Shown: piece after piece, positions 47,701 through 59,406 of the stretch
How the letters are laid out: every line of letters begins with the position of its first letter
Position numbering within the stretch: the first letter of the stretch is position 1
Position numbers and translations under genes: made by a program
Assembly (NCBI RefSeq): GCF_009727055.1
Contig: NC_052349.1
Coordinates: forward strand, 35,086,134-35,150,133
Length of the DNA: 64,000 nucleotides
Direction of reading: 5' to 3'
From: Benincasa hispida
Taxonomy: Eukaryota > Streptophyta > Magnoliopsida > Cucurbitales > Cucurbitaceae
The notes under the pieces: generated by a model
What the model was told of the DNA's origin: nothing
The model's input: the letters and a program-made list of their open reading frames with translations, nothing else
Database searches by the model: none

Positions 47701-48899
47701 GGATTCATTAAACAAGGTCAAGAGTAAATGGTTTGGAAGCTTAATTAGTCTATTTATGGATTAAAATAGGCGCCTCGATCTTGGAATATAAGATTTAATT
47801 CTGCACTTAAATCTTATGATTTTAACCAAAATGTTAATGAACCTTGTGTCTATAAGAAGATCATCAACGATTCAATAACTTTCTTAGTGTTATATATGGA
47901 TGATATCCTACTCATTGGGAATGATGTAGTCTACTAAAAGATGTTAAGAAATGGCTAGCTGCCCAATTCCTAATGAAAATTTTGGGAGCGACACAATTTA
48001 TTTTAAGGATCCAGATCATTAGGAATCGTAAGAACAAAACACTAACTTTGTCTCAGGCATCCTATAATTAAAAGATGCTTGTTAAATATTCGATGCACAA
48101 TTTCAAGAGGAGTTTATTACCTTTTAGGCATGGGATTGTATTTTCTAAGAAGCAGTATCCTAAGACTCCTAAAGGGGTTGAGGAAATGAGATAGGATCCC
48201 TATGCATCGTCTGTGGGCAGCCTTATGTATTTAATGTTATGTACTAGAACTGACATTTACTATGCCGTAGGAATTTTCAGTAGATATTAGTCAAATCCAA
48301 GATTTGATCACTGGATTGCAGTTAAGAACATCCTCAAGTATCTTTGGAGAATGAAGGACTACATGCTTGTGCATGGAGCTAAGAATTTACTCCTTATAGG
48401 ATACAACGACTTTGATTTTCAGACTGATAGGAATTCTAGGAATTTCACACAAGGATCGGTGTTCACTATTAACGGAGGTGCTATAGTCTGGAAAAACATA
48501 AAGCAAGATTGCATTGCTGACTCTACCATGGAGGCATAGTATGTAGCCACTTGTGAAGCTTCCAAGGAGGCTATATAGCTCAAAAATTTTTTGACAGACT
48601 TGGAAGTTGTTGCAAACATGCAAAGCCTATTACCCTCTTTTGTGATAATAGTGGTGTTGTTACAAATTATAGGGAGCTTATGAGCCACAAGAGAGGAAAG
48701 CACATTGAGTACAAATATCATCTCGTCTGGGAGATTGTGCATCGAGGGGATGTGATCGTCACAAAGATCACTTCGAAGCACAATATTGGTGATCCATACA
48801 AAGGCTCTCATAGTTAAAAAATTTTATGGTCATCTAGAGAGTCTGGGTCTATAGGACATGCATCATCTTGTTTAGGGTAAGTGGGAGATGTTATTGGCT
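44757..48899 (+). pseudogene. Copia gag-pol region, broken
   Basis: The internal part of the large copia element. gag: start near 44897 with L-T-G-D-N-Y-T-S-W-K, ends at a stop at 45185, then continues frame-shifted to a decayed zinc knuckle (about 45735-45790, only one Cys kept). Integrase: pre-integrase H-x-x-x-C motif and D-D-Y-S-R-Y-E-Y at 46220-46610. RT: I-K-P-I-G-C-K, then Y-M-D-D-I-L-L-I-G-N-D near 47893-47925. RNase H: Q-T-D-R-N and A-D-S-T-M-E-A near 48425-48540. More than ten stops and several frameshifts are present. It aligns with the element at 13590-22612. Confidence 0.85.
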
Positions 48900-48904
48900 A
48901 TAAT

Positions 48905-50941
48905 TGTTGGTTTTATGCCCTAAAACTCGTATATAGTAAATGTAAATAATTGACTGTCATCAATAAAGAGTTATCGATATTATTGCAATAAGTCTTATTG
49001 ATTGTATTTTATTCATTTTTTTAATAACCCTAAATCCACATCTTAGGCTGTCTTGTGAGTCTTGAACTTCGTATTCATTCGACCTGAGGCAAAAGAGAAG
49101 TCATACAAAGAAAGTATGTGGAGACATACAAGGATCAACGTTCAAGATATAACCTAAATGATCTATAGTATAGGGATAAGGCTAGGTACCTCATCTTGGT
49201 GACACTATGGGTACAACCCACTTTGTATTTGATACAAACACAATGATCCAACGTGTTCATTTATGTAACATGCGAGTAGGGGTATCCTATGCAATGAGTT
49301 TGCATAAGACTGGACCATGAAATAGTAACGACTAGATGTAACTCCATTGACTAGTTAAGTTTCTATTTTAATAGAATGACCTAGGTAACTTAATCTTAAT
49401 CTTGAGTCTATTATGAACTCCTGTGCATGAAGGATTGTCCTTTGATTTATATGGATGAGAGTGGTTAGTTCGTCGACTCAATATGCCTACCATTTTGGGA
49501 ACAAGATCAAGTGGGCAGTTAGAAGCATAATAATACGAGATGGATTTCATTCCTTCTCGATTTTAGGGTATGTAGATGAGTGTTCCCTTAAGTGGTATCT
49601 TCGAGACTTGAAGAAAGGGCTTTACCCTCTCACTGGCTCGAGAGGGTTTTTGTTTAATGGTTGGACCATAAATAGGTTGTTCATTAGAGGAACACTAATA
49701 CTTAGGGATACAGAGGTAACCTAGGGTTAAAACGGTAATCAGACCCAGCTGGTGGTACGAAAACTCGTGAAAGACTAACTTACTGTTCTTGGTCTATATC
49801 CGGGGACATAGAAATATATTTGTAGTAAGAAGAGTGCAGTTGTAGGTTTTTAGTGGAGTGTACCCACTGTTAACAAATATTGATTAATGTGGTTAATTAA
49901 TTTTAGCCAATTAATCTCATATCATTAAAGCTTCTAATATGTAGGTCCATGAGGTTCCCTTCCTAGTTCGTAAAGGGAATTGAGGTAATTATGTCTTGAA
50001 TAGAGTTTGAAATGTTCAAATTCACTTAGGGAGATAGTATAATATATAATGATACATTATAATACGAAGTTTATATTTTAATTAAACTTTATAATAAAAT
50101 TTAATTTTGGATATGGTTCAAAATTAATTTAGAGAATCAAATATTCGAAGGAGTTCAAATATTAATTTAATATGAATTGGATTCATATTAAAATTATAGG
50201 TTAGAATTAATGTGTATTAGATGCACATTAAAACTATAAGTTATGATAGAAATACAATTGAATATGATTCAAATGTAGGCTAAATTAAATATTTGGTATT
50301 TAATTAAATAATTAATTAATTAATTGAAAAACTAATTAATTATTTAATTTAATATAATATAATTGAATTAATTGAATTAAACTATAGATTTTATGAGAGA
50401 TGTTTCATTTAATATGATTTAAATGAAATCATTAATTAGGTTAGATTTAATTAATTAAATCAGATAATTCCTATGTAAGGGAGTTATTTGAAACATGGAC
50501 TATCCTACGTTTCCTCTCTCTCCTTCATTTGGTTGAAAAACCTGCAAAACGTAGTTTTTGCAGGTATTTGTGATTTCAACACTAAAAACATTTATGTCAT
50601 CTCTAAAAAATTTTCCCCTTCTTCCCATCATTCTTTTGATTCCCATAAACCAATACCCAAGAATTCTCAGAAAATAAGAAAGAAGCCTGTTGCTGGTGTT
50701 CAAGAAATCTCAAGAAGAATTGGCCTTATCAATCGAGTCTTCAATGGGAGTATGTCTTTCTTTTCACTGTAGAATTCTTAATTTTAAATGCATGTTTAAT
50801 CTAGAGTTTGCAGTAGGGTTAATTTTGTTAAATCTCTATGATATTCTGATTTTTCCAATGTATTGGTATTTCACGTTTTCTAAATTAATTTCAATAAGAA
50901 GTTCTGGTTAACTTTGTTGCATTAGGGCTTTTATCCCTACA
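48905..50941 (+). mobile_element. Solo copia LTR between pol and the 3' LTR, perfect target duplication
   Basis: It starts TGTTGGTTTTATGCCC and ends TTATCCCTACA. It is flanked by ATAAT on both sides (48900-48904 and 50942-50946). The host text continues across it: the comparable region at 22613-22731 has the two purine tracts with only the spacer between. Its start resembles the LTR at 6472. Short ORFs inside (50488-50772, 50690-50911) are accidental. Confidence 0.9.
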
Positions 50942-51023
50942 ATAATATATGTCCTAGTTTATTATTTTGTGTACTTTACTTTGTTATATGATTTGTAATT
51001 ATACATCCCACTAGCTTTAGGAC

Positions 51024-51033
51024 AAGTGGGAGA
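51024..51033 (+). promoter_or_regulatory. Polypurine tract of the large copia element
   Basis: AAGTGGGAGA lies directly before the 3' LTR start at 51035 and would prime plus-strand synthesis. Confidence 0.8.
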
Positions 51034-51236
51034 TTATTGGGGTTGATGCCCTATATCTCGAGGGTTTTATAGTTTGTAAATCTTCGTACATAAATTATTT
51101 ATTTAGTAACATAAAGTGTTATTTTATTCGACATTTAGTCTGCATTAGCGCAATCCAATATACTAAGATCCAAGGTTATTTCATAAAACTTAAACATGTA
51201 TGCGGTTGACATACAAATGGATCATGTGATACCAAT

Positions 51237-53371
51237 TGAAGGAACTCTTATCACAGAGTATCTTTGAGTGGAAGCAAGATCGTTCAAACTCATTGTGACA
51301 GAATTACCGTATTCACAATCTAACAAACTAGTTATGCAATATACAACAAATTATAGGCATGCTTTGAAACTTTAAACAACAAGAGAACAAAATACATACC
51401 AGTTCAAGAACCCTTCTTCGCCTCAAATCTTGTTCTCACCAAGGACTGCTCCTCTCGCTCTCACTGAGAACGTCCAAGCAAATCGTCCACCAAATCATCT
51501 ACCCACGAATGGCCTCTTCACGAACACGGTAGCAGGGAAGACACCACCACTTAAAACCCTTGGTATTCTTGGTGTGAGAATCCAAGAGGTGTGGGCTCTA
51601 TTGGATTTGGTAGAGGGAAGGAGGAAAAACCAATCGTATACCACGACCAAGAAAGTGGGAGAAGTCGGGTGTCTATCGCATAGATGATGCTTGATCGTTT
51701 AGGAAAAGGTACACGATCGTGTAATAAAAGGGTCGCGATCGTATAGACGATCGTTTAGTAAATTCTCGGGCACGCGATCGTTTAGTAAACGCTCGGGCGC
51801 GCGATCGTTTAGGAAAAATCTAGACGACTGTTTAGTAAATACTATGCAATCGTTTAGTAAATTGTGTGCGTGTATACAATCGTTTAGAAACTTTGAGCTA
51901 TCATGTAGGCTCTCGATTTGTTATGCGTTAGGCAGTATACACTAAAAGTGAGTGAGTGTCTGATCTTTTACAAAATGAAAACCATTTTAATTTTATCCTT
52001 CAGTTACGAAAGCTGAATTCAACCTCCCACTAACATTCGGTTACGAAGAAAAAGTCGGGCAACAATTATCCTATAATTTTTAAAAAATAAATAATAAATA
52101 TAATCATATTATATTCGTTAACCTATGGTTTAATATCACATCAAATGTAACATATGAACCATAGTCTTTTTCTCCTCCACTAGATATAAATCATATTTAT
52201 ATCATTTTCCTCCAATTAATGTATCTCATACATCATGTCAAACATATCATATATAATTAACCAGTTTAATCATACCATATATAATTGAACTCCCTCTTGT
52301 CAATTTGAACACTTTAAACTGACCCAAAAACTTATTCTCAACTTGAATCCATTGAGCTACTAAAGGGACCTTGTAGACCTATGGCTCGAAGCTCTAACGG
52401 TACGTGAATAGCTGATAAACTTTTTAGCTACGAGATCCACCATCCATTAACTGCCAGACATTCCACTAAAGACCGGCAGTTACACTCTTCTTACTACAGA
52501 TATATTTCTGTGTCTATTGGACATAACCAATCAACAGTACGATAACCTTTCACAGATGCTCGTAAGTATAGCTGGGTCGTTTTGTCCCTGTAGTTACATC
52601 TAACTCCTTAAGTACCACTGATTCCTCTAACCCCTAATGAGAAGGTGTGTGGTGCAACATCGTTCAAGCCCCAAAATCAACCCTTAAGGGAGCAATCTAT
52701 CTACTTACCCCTGCTTCGAGGAAGTAGTGAATTCCATCTTGTGTAGCTGAGTTCCCAGCTCCCAAATCAGGCGATTCCCCAAAGTAGTAGGTCTGAATCG
52801 GCGATCTGGCTACTCTCACCCATGCAAATCAAAGGACCGCCCTCAAAGGCAGGAGTTCTCAACTCACTCAGTATTGAGGTCATATTACTTATGGTCATCC
52901 TAGTGAAGTGAAGTCTCTATCATGAACGACTTTATATAACGAGACTATAACACTTCGTGGTCCGGTCTTATACAAACTTCTTATTATAGGATGCCCCCGC
53001 TCACATGTCTCCACATGAATGATCAGGATCAAACCATCTATAGCAAGTCACAACACTTGTAACTATTCTACAAAGCGGGCCGCATTCGTAGCGTTACCAA
53101 CATAAGGTTTTCCTCCTATATCCATATACTACAGACCATTTTGGTTATCACTTAAGACATGATCTACCTGTATGTCTCTACATACATGCTTAAGTTACAA
53201 ACGACGACTACGGATCTTAGTTTATTGGTTTGTGGTAAAGAAATTAAAACATCCAATGTTCATAGACAAAAGTGAAGAAAATATCATATATTATACATCA
53301 CAAGTGTTTGTTTAAAAAGTGTGTTTACAAACTACAAGACCCAACGAGAGTTTAAGGCATCATCCCCAACA
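51237..53371 (-). mobile_element. Inverted copia LTR inserted in the 3' LTR
   Basis: On the minus strand it starts TGTTGGGGATGATGCC at 53371 and ends CCTTCA at 51237, followed by a PBS-like TGGTATCACATGATCC (51234-51219). It is of the same LTR subfamily as its host LTR but in opposite orientation. The host LTR resumes at 53372 with TAAGT. The left junction is not a clean target duplication, so insertion plus deletion, or recombination, is possible. Confidence 0.7.
51685..51895. repeat. Short irregular repeats with core CGATCGTTTAG
   Basis: About eight copies of a CGATCGTTTAGTAAA-type unit at 25-35 base spacing inside the inverted LTR. The core contains the palindrome CGATCG. The related copies of this LTR near 43060-43190 have fewer such units. 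Confidence 0.7.
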
Positions 53372-54195
53372 TAAGTAATATCGGTTTGTAGTATACGGTT
53401 AAGGTTGGATACCTTATCCTAGTGACACTATGGATACAACTCATTTTGTAATTGTTATAATAGTTGTAAAGTGTTACAAACGATTTGATCCTAATCATTC
53501 ATGTGGAGACATGTGAGTAGAGGTATCCTACACAAAGAGTTTGTATAAGACCTGACCGCAAAATGATTAGTCTTTTTTATAACACCGTTACTCGAAGAGA
53601 TTAACATTTCACGAGGATGACCATAGGTGACCTGACCTTAATCCTAAGTGAGTTGTAAACTCTTGTTTTTTAGAGGGGTCCTTTGATCTGTATGGGTGAG
53701 AGTGGCCAAACTCGTTGACTCAATAAACCTACCATTTTGGGGATTTTTCTAAGTAGGGAGCTGGAAGAACAACTATCTTAAGGAAAAGTAGATAAATTTC
53801 TCCCTTAAGGGTTGATTCCGAGTCTTGAACAACGAGGTGTCTCATCCTCTCACTGGCTAGAGAGGGGTTTAGTTTATAGTTGACTATAACTAATTGTTCA
53901 TAAGAAGGATCAGTGGTACGTAAGAAGTTAGAGATAACTACAAGGATAAAACGGTAATTTGACTCAGCTATAGTTATGAACAATTTGTGAAGGATCAACT
54001 TACTGTTGATTGGTTATATCCATGGACACAAAAATATATCTACAGAATGAAGAGTGCAACTGTCAATCTTTAGCTGAATGATCGACAATTAATGAATGTT
54101 GCTTAATTTAATTAAAGAGTTAAATTAATTAATCTTGTATTATTGGATCTTCTAATTTGTAGATCCATAAGGTCCCATTTCTAACTCACTAAGGA

Positions 54196-54203
54196 TAAAA
54201 CAA
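54196..54203 (+). repeat. 8-bp target duplication, left copy
   Basis: TAAAACAA here and again at 56156-56163 flanks the insertion in the LTR. Confidence 0.85.
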
Positions 54204-54359
54204 AGGGCTAGTTGCATAAATAGAATTCAAGCCCAAAATAATAGAATATATAGTACAAGGATAAAATAATTGCATATATAGATCAAAAAATGGTAAAAGA
54301 CTAAAAAACCCATGCCTAGTCACCATTGTACTCGCTTCTTCCCAGTTTTCTTACATTAA

Positions 54360-55460
54360 AAGCTATCACTGATAGAAGTTATCAGTGATAGCTACTATAG
54401 CTGCTATCAGCTGCTATCACTGATAGTTTCTATCAATTGCTATCGATGATAGTTGCTATCAGCGATAACTTTCAATTTGAGAAAAATTAATATAGCTTTC
54501 AATTTGAGAAAAATTAATACAATATTGAAATATTAGCTTTTAATTTGCTATCAATTATCAGTAGCTATCATTGATTCATTTTCATCAATTGGAATCAATC
54601 TTGAAATATCAATACTTAAGGCTATCAGTGGCTTTCAATGATAGATTTATAAATATGGATCAACTTTGAAAGAAGACCAACAACTTTGATTACCACGGTA
54701 GTTATCACTAATAATCTTTTATCATGGTTATCACTCATAGCAGCTATTAGTCGCTATCACTGATAAACTTTCATCAATTGAATCAACCTTGAAATATTAA
54801 CACTTAAGGCTACCAATGATAGACTTCTATAACTGGTTATCACCTTTGAAAGAATCTCGATATATAGATTTCACCTAAGTTCTATCACTGATATCACTAA
54901 CATCACTCATATTGTGGTTATCAGCGATAGCTTATTTCACTGATAACATCACTGATAAGATGCTATCAATGATCTCACTAATATCATGCTATTAGTGATA
55001 GTTCTCTATCACCGATAACGTGCTCAGTGGTAGCTTCTATCACCGATAACGTGTTATTGGGTAGCTTCTATCACTTATAACGTGCTATCGGGTAGTTTCT
55101 ATCATCGATAACATGCTATTAGTATTAACTTCTATCACTGGTAACATGCTATCAGTAGTAGCTTCTATCAATCATAGTCACTGAACACCTTTTTGCCCCT
55201 TTCTTGTCCTTCCCAAACATTTATAAGTCCTTTTTCTTTTCTATGATAGCTTTTATCACTAATAAACATATTATTAGTGATAACTTCTAGGCATTCCACT
55301 TACATTTTAGTTCGAGATTCAACTTTATTAATTAAATTCACTAAGCTGGCTATTAATGATAGAATTCTATGAGTGACTATTAACTATGAAAATATAATCA
55401 AAGATTAAGCTATCAATGATAGAAAATATTAGTGACTATCACTGATAGACTTTCACTTGT
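54360..55460. repeat. Minisatellite with core TATCACTGATAG
   Basis: Dozens of diverged copies of CTATCACTGATAG and its complement, often in palindromic pairs. It lies inside the transposon-like element. Copies of both orientations alternate, so long stem-loops are possible. Confidence 0.85.
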
Positions 55461-55574
55461 TATTTATATTTATTATTTGTTATAATAATCAAACTTGATG
55501 ATTGGCTTGTTGGTGTAGTCACTTATGAATTGAGTATTTTTAAGTCTTGGGTACGAAACTCAGCAACATAATTC

Positions 55575-56035
55575 TTGTGAAAAAAATGGGGATAGAAGAA
55601 AAAAATCAAATAAAGGAAAGAAAACTTTTAAAAATAAGAGAAAGAGAAGAAGCAAAAACTAAAGAAAGGAAAGAAAAGTAAATATATAAAAAAAGAAAAT
55701 ACCGAAGAAATGAAAGAAAAATTCAAAATGAAAAAGAAAAAGAAAGGGAAGAAGAAGGGAAAAAAAGAACGAAATGAAAGACAATAAAAAAAAATAAAGG
55801 GAAAATGAAGAAAATAAAAGAAAATAAAAAAAATAAAGGAAAAAAGCAAAAATTAGATAAAGGAAAAAATAAAATTAAAAAAAAAAAGAAAGAGAATAAG
55901 CAAAAACTGGAGAAAGATAAGAAAATGAAAAAAGGAAAAAAGGAAGGGAAGAAACAAAAATCGAAAAAAAAATAAAAAAAATAAAAAGACTAAAAAAAAG
56001 AAGTTGTGCAACAAGACAAGACAATGTAGGATGAA
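55575..56035 (+). repeat. Homopurine (A/G) tract of about 460 bases
   Basis: The plus strand is almost all A and G (for example GGAAAGAAAAGTAAATATAT is one of the few interruptions). It has AAAGAAA and GGAAAA motifs, not a strict tandem repeat. Confidence 0.85.
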
Positions 56036-56774
56036 ATTGGAAATAAAAAAAATTCAAAAATTGACTAATCAACTCATCCATATTTGCAAATATTTTAGAG
56101 ATGTAATATATTTTTAGATTTTGTTCTCTTATTCTACTATCTATTACAAATATCCTAAAACAAGTGATAACTGTTTTTGGAATAATTTGAATTGTTCAAA
56201 TTATTAGAAAATTAAAGGTGTTGATTATATTAGTATGATTAATATAAAGAGTAATGTGTGTTGATATATTATAGTACATAGTTAATTATAAATATGATTT
56301 ATAATTAAAACTATATAATATGTGAGAGGTATTTGAATAAGATTCAAATATTATTTATATGAATATGATTCATATAAATATTATAGGTTAAAATTAATAT
56401 AAATGACATTCATATTAAAACTATAGGTTATAAGGGAGAGTTGCATTTTAATGTGATTAAGATGCATAATATATGGTTTATTAATTAATGGTTAATTAAT
56501 CAACCGTGTATTATTTTTGTTAATATTATATTATTAATATTGTTATTAATATAATATTTTTATAATAAAATAACTCTCCATCACAAGGAGTTGTCTCTGC
56601 ACGTATGAGGGAGTTATTGTAACTCCTCCCCTCCTCTTTGATAAGTTTGTTGTACTAACAGACAAAAAGAGAGTGAGACATGAAAAACGTTATAGAAGAT
56701 CTTTCTCTAAAAACTTTATCACTCTGCCTTTCTCCCAAAAACTAGTACGGGGACCACACTTTCTTATTCTCTTG

Positions 56775-57240
56775 TGAAAACAAGAAAATCGCCTTTTAGT
56801 GATGTACAAAACATGTTGCTAAAGGTCAAAAAGCACCGTTAAAAATATTAGCAACACAGAGACATGTGTTGCTAAGAATGTTGTTGCATCTACGTAGCTA
56901 AAGGTTTTATTGAAGCATTTATTGTGCACTGCTAAAAGACTACTTTTACTGATACGTATGAGTCACTAAATGCACACTTTTAGCAACACATTATTTGTCA
57001 CTATTTATCTTATACAGTAACGTCGTAAATTCGTCACGAAAAGTTAAGTTTTAGCAATATATAAGACTGCTGTTAAATATTTATTTGTAGTAATTACAAG
57101 TACCTTTTTTAAACAAATTTAAGCGTCGATAAATTATATTTTGTATCATTATAAAAGCTGTTATTTTTAAAACTACGATTTACTAACGTTATAGAAAACA
57201 TCAGTAAAAGTACTCTATTAATTAAAAAAATAATATCTGA
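56775..57240 (+). mobile_element. CACTA-like terminal region or MITE
   Basis: Begins with ACAAGAAAATCGCCTTTTAG, like the subterminal part of plant CACTA elements (CACTACAAGAAAA...). It has repeated TTGCTAAAGG and TAGCAACAC motifs in both orientations. A possible other end, TTTATTTGTAGTA, lies at 57063-57075. Terminal CACT is not intact and the 3-bp target duplication cannot be set. Confidence 0.5.
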
Positions 57241-57774
57241 TTCAACATATAAACCTATTATTAAATTTTAAAATATAATAATCCTTTGAATAAATTATGA
57301 ATCAACTAATGAACTTATATTTAAACTAAAAATTACAAGCGAAGATACACATGTTCAATACTATCATTGAAACAAAATGAAATGATACCAACTTGACCAC
57401 AAGTTTACATGTCAAATTATATCAACAAACCTTCGTTAATTTCTAATAAGTGAATTCAAGTAATATCAACCTAAGTTATATTTATCAAGTTATATCAACT
57501 AAAAGATGAACAAAATTAGTACAATCACTAGCTATCACAAGTTTGCATAATAAAAGTTCAACGAACGATCTTTGAAGCATGAAACATCATTTTGAAACAA
57601 AAGTATAAAATACCAACCCAAACTCTTTCCATCTCCATCAAAATTCAACTTGCAAATCTTGTCTTGAAGACCATCAAGACATCAAATTTGATAAATAAAG
57701 AAGTGAAAAATGTAAATACTTGAGAATAAAGAATTGAACAAAACTCCTCAAAGTAACTCAAACATAACAAAACC
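57241..57774. other. Non-coding AT-rich DNA
   Basis: No ORF or recognised repeat family. It may be internal sequence of the same CACTA-like element. Confidence 0.45.
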
Positions 57775-58990
57775 TTAAGCAATGACCAATCAAAAGCACA
57801 ACCATATTCTAAAACAAACACTAAATCATCTCTTACCTTGCAAATTCAAGAAAAATCAATAACATAAAAGCAAAACACATATTCTGGCCATGAACACATT
57901 GTCAAGAAAACAAATTATGGAAGCTCCATTCAAAAGGGTATCGAAATAAGTACCTTCAAAGTAACTCAAACAAACCGAAAATTTAAGCAATGACTTCTTA
58001 AATCATACTAAAGATACCAATCAAAGTGAGTGTCCTAAATACAAGTTGAGAGGGGGAGAGGTCAAAAGCACAACAATGTTCTAAAACAAATATCAAACCG
58101 TTCCTATACCTTTCAAATTCAAGAAAATTCAATAACATAAAAGCAAAACAAATATTCAAGGCATGGCCATGAACACATTGTAAAGAAAAAAAAAATTATG
58201 GAAGCTCTGTTCTAAAGAGTATAGGAATAAGTATTGTCAAAGTAACTTAAACAAAACCAAAAGTTTAAGCAATGACTTCTTAAATAATACTAAAGGTACC
58301 AATTAAAGTATTTTAAATACAATTTGGGAGGGGGGAGGGGGGTCAAAAGCACAACCATGTTTTAAAACAAACACCAAACCATTCCTATACCTTTCAAATT
58401 CAAGAAAATTCAATAATATAGAAGCAAAATATATATTCAATTCATAGTCATGAACACATTGTCAAGAAAACAAATTATGAAAGCTCCTTTTAAAATAGTA
58501 TAGGAATAAATTCTGTCAATGTAACTCAAACAAACAAACAAAAAAATTAAACAATAACTTCTTAAATCATACTAAAGGTACCAATCAAAGTAATGTTCTA
58601 AATTAAATTTTGAGGAGACCAAAAGTACAACCATGTTTTAAAACAATCACCGAACTATTTCTTTACCTTTCAAATTCAAGAAAATTCAATAACATAGAAG
58701 CAAAACACATATTCAACTCATGGCCGTGAACACATTGTCAAGAAAACAAATTATGGAAGCTCCTTTTAAATAGGAATAAGTACCATCAAGGTAACTCAAA
58801 CAAACCAAAATCTTAAGTAATGACTTCTTAAATCATACTAAAGGGACCAATCAAAGTGAGTATCCTAAATACGATTGGAGGGGAAAGGGGTCAAAAGTAC
58901 AACACCATGTTCTAAAACAAACATCAAACTATTTCTATACCTTTCCATAAACACATTGCCAAGAAAACAGATTATGGAAGCTCCTAGACA
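57775..58990 (+). repeat. Tandem repeat of 265-282 bp, about 4.3 copies
   Basis: Anchor phrase ATTCAAGAAAA followed by TCAATAACATA occurs near 57847, 58120, 58400 and 58673. A second anchor, GACTTCTTAAATCATAC, occurs near 57992, 58275, 58558 and 58822. Copies differ by substitutions and short indels. A partial fifth copy ends near 58990. No coding potential. Confidence 0.85.
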
Positions 58991-59406
58991 TTGCAAATTC
59001 AATACTTCCAAACATTTATATCAAGAACTCAAACGATAAAAATTATTGAGCAATAACATAGAAAAAACTAATCGATGATTGCCATAAATGCAGGATAGTC
59101 ATAGCAACTTAATTATACTAAATTTACATATACTGATCTAATCTAACAGATCTTATCAAACTAGAATTTCAAACAAAACACCTACTTGACTTGTAAAATT
59201 AAATTGATAAGTTGGGATATATAGTAACTTTTCTTCAAAGCTAAATCCACTTGCTACAAACCATTAAAACCACCCTATACTTAAGAATAGTTCCTTACAT
59301 CATTAACATTATAATGCAATCGAGATCTTACTAAATAAGCCTATGTTAACATAAATACTTTATATCTATATTGAATAGATAAACCCTAGAATCATTCATG
59401 TCAAAT
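58991..59406. other. Non-coding DNA between tandem repeat and copia LTR
   Basis: I see no gene or repeat in it. Confidence 0.5.

Larger units (their letters stand above)
54204..56155. mobile_element. Non-autonomous DNA-transposon-like element (1.95 kb) with minisatellite
   Basis: It starts AGGGCTAGTTGCATAAATAG and ends TACAAATATCC. The ends are weakly inverted (GGxxxxxTTGxAxxxxTAG). It is flanked by a perfect 8-bp duplication TAAAACAA, as in hAT elements (MULEs give 8-9). The LTR around it is uninterrupted in the paralogue at 42660-42700, confirming the insertion. It codes for nothing recognisable; the Phe-rich ORFs at 55628-56081 are translations of the purine tract. Class is tentative. Confidence 0.7.
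51035..56775 (+). mobile_element. Copia 3' LTR, split by two insertions
   Basis: Three pieces: 51035-51228, 53372-54195 and 56164 to about 56775. It begins TATTGGGGTTGATGCC (TG start mutated to TA). Pieces are collinear with the 5' LTR at 39572-43513. It ends where CACTA-like sequence starts; the expected copy of the AATCT target duplication and the rest of the gypsy LTR were not found beyond it. Confidence 0.75.

Noticed and set aside
48905..50941. Interpretation as the 3' LTR of the gag-pol region at 44757-48899
   Set aside because: Exact ATAAT flanks and continuation of the host spacer to a second polypurine tract at 51024 show that it is a separate insertion.
54360..55460. Possible CRISPR-like array
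   Set aside because: Units are diverged, in both orientations, without regular spacers, and the DNA is eukaryotic.
55628..56081. Two Phe/Ser-rich minus-strand ORFs (73 and 68 codons) that look like membrane proteins
   Set aside because: They are translations of the homopurine tract, whose complement (T/C only) gives Phe, Ser, Leu and Pro.
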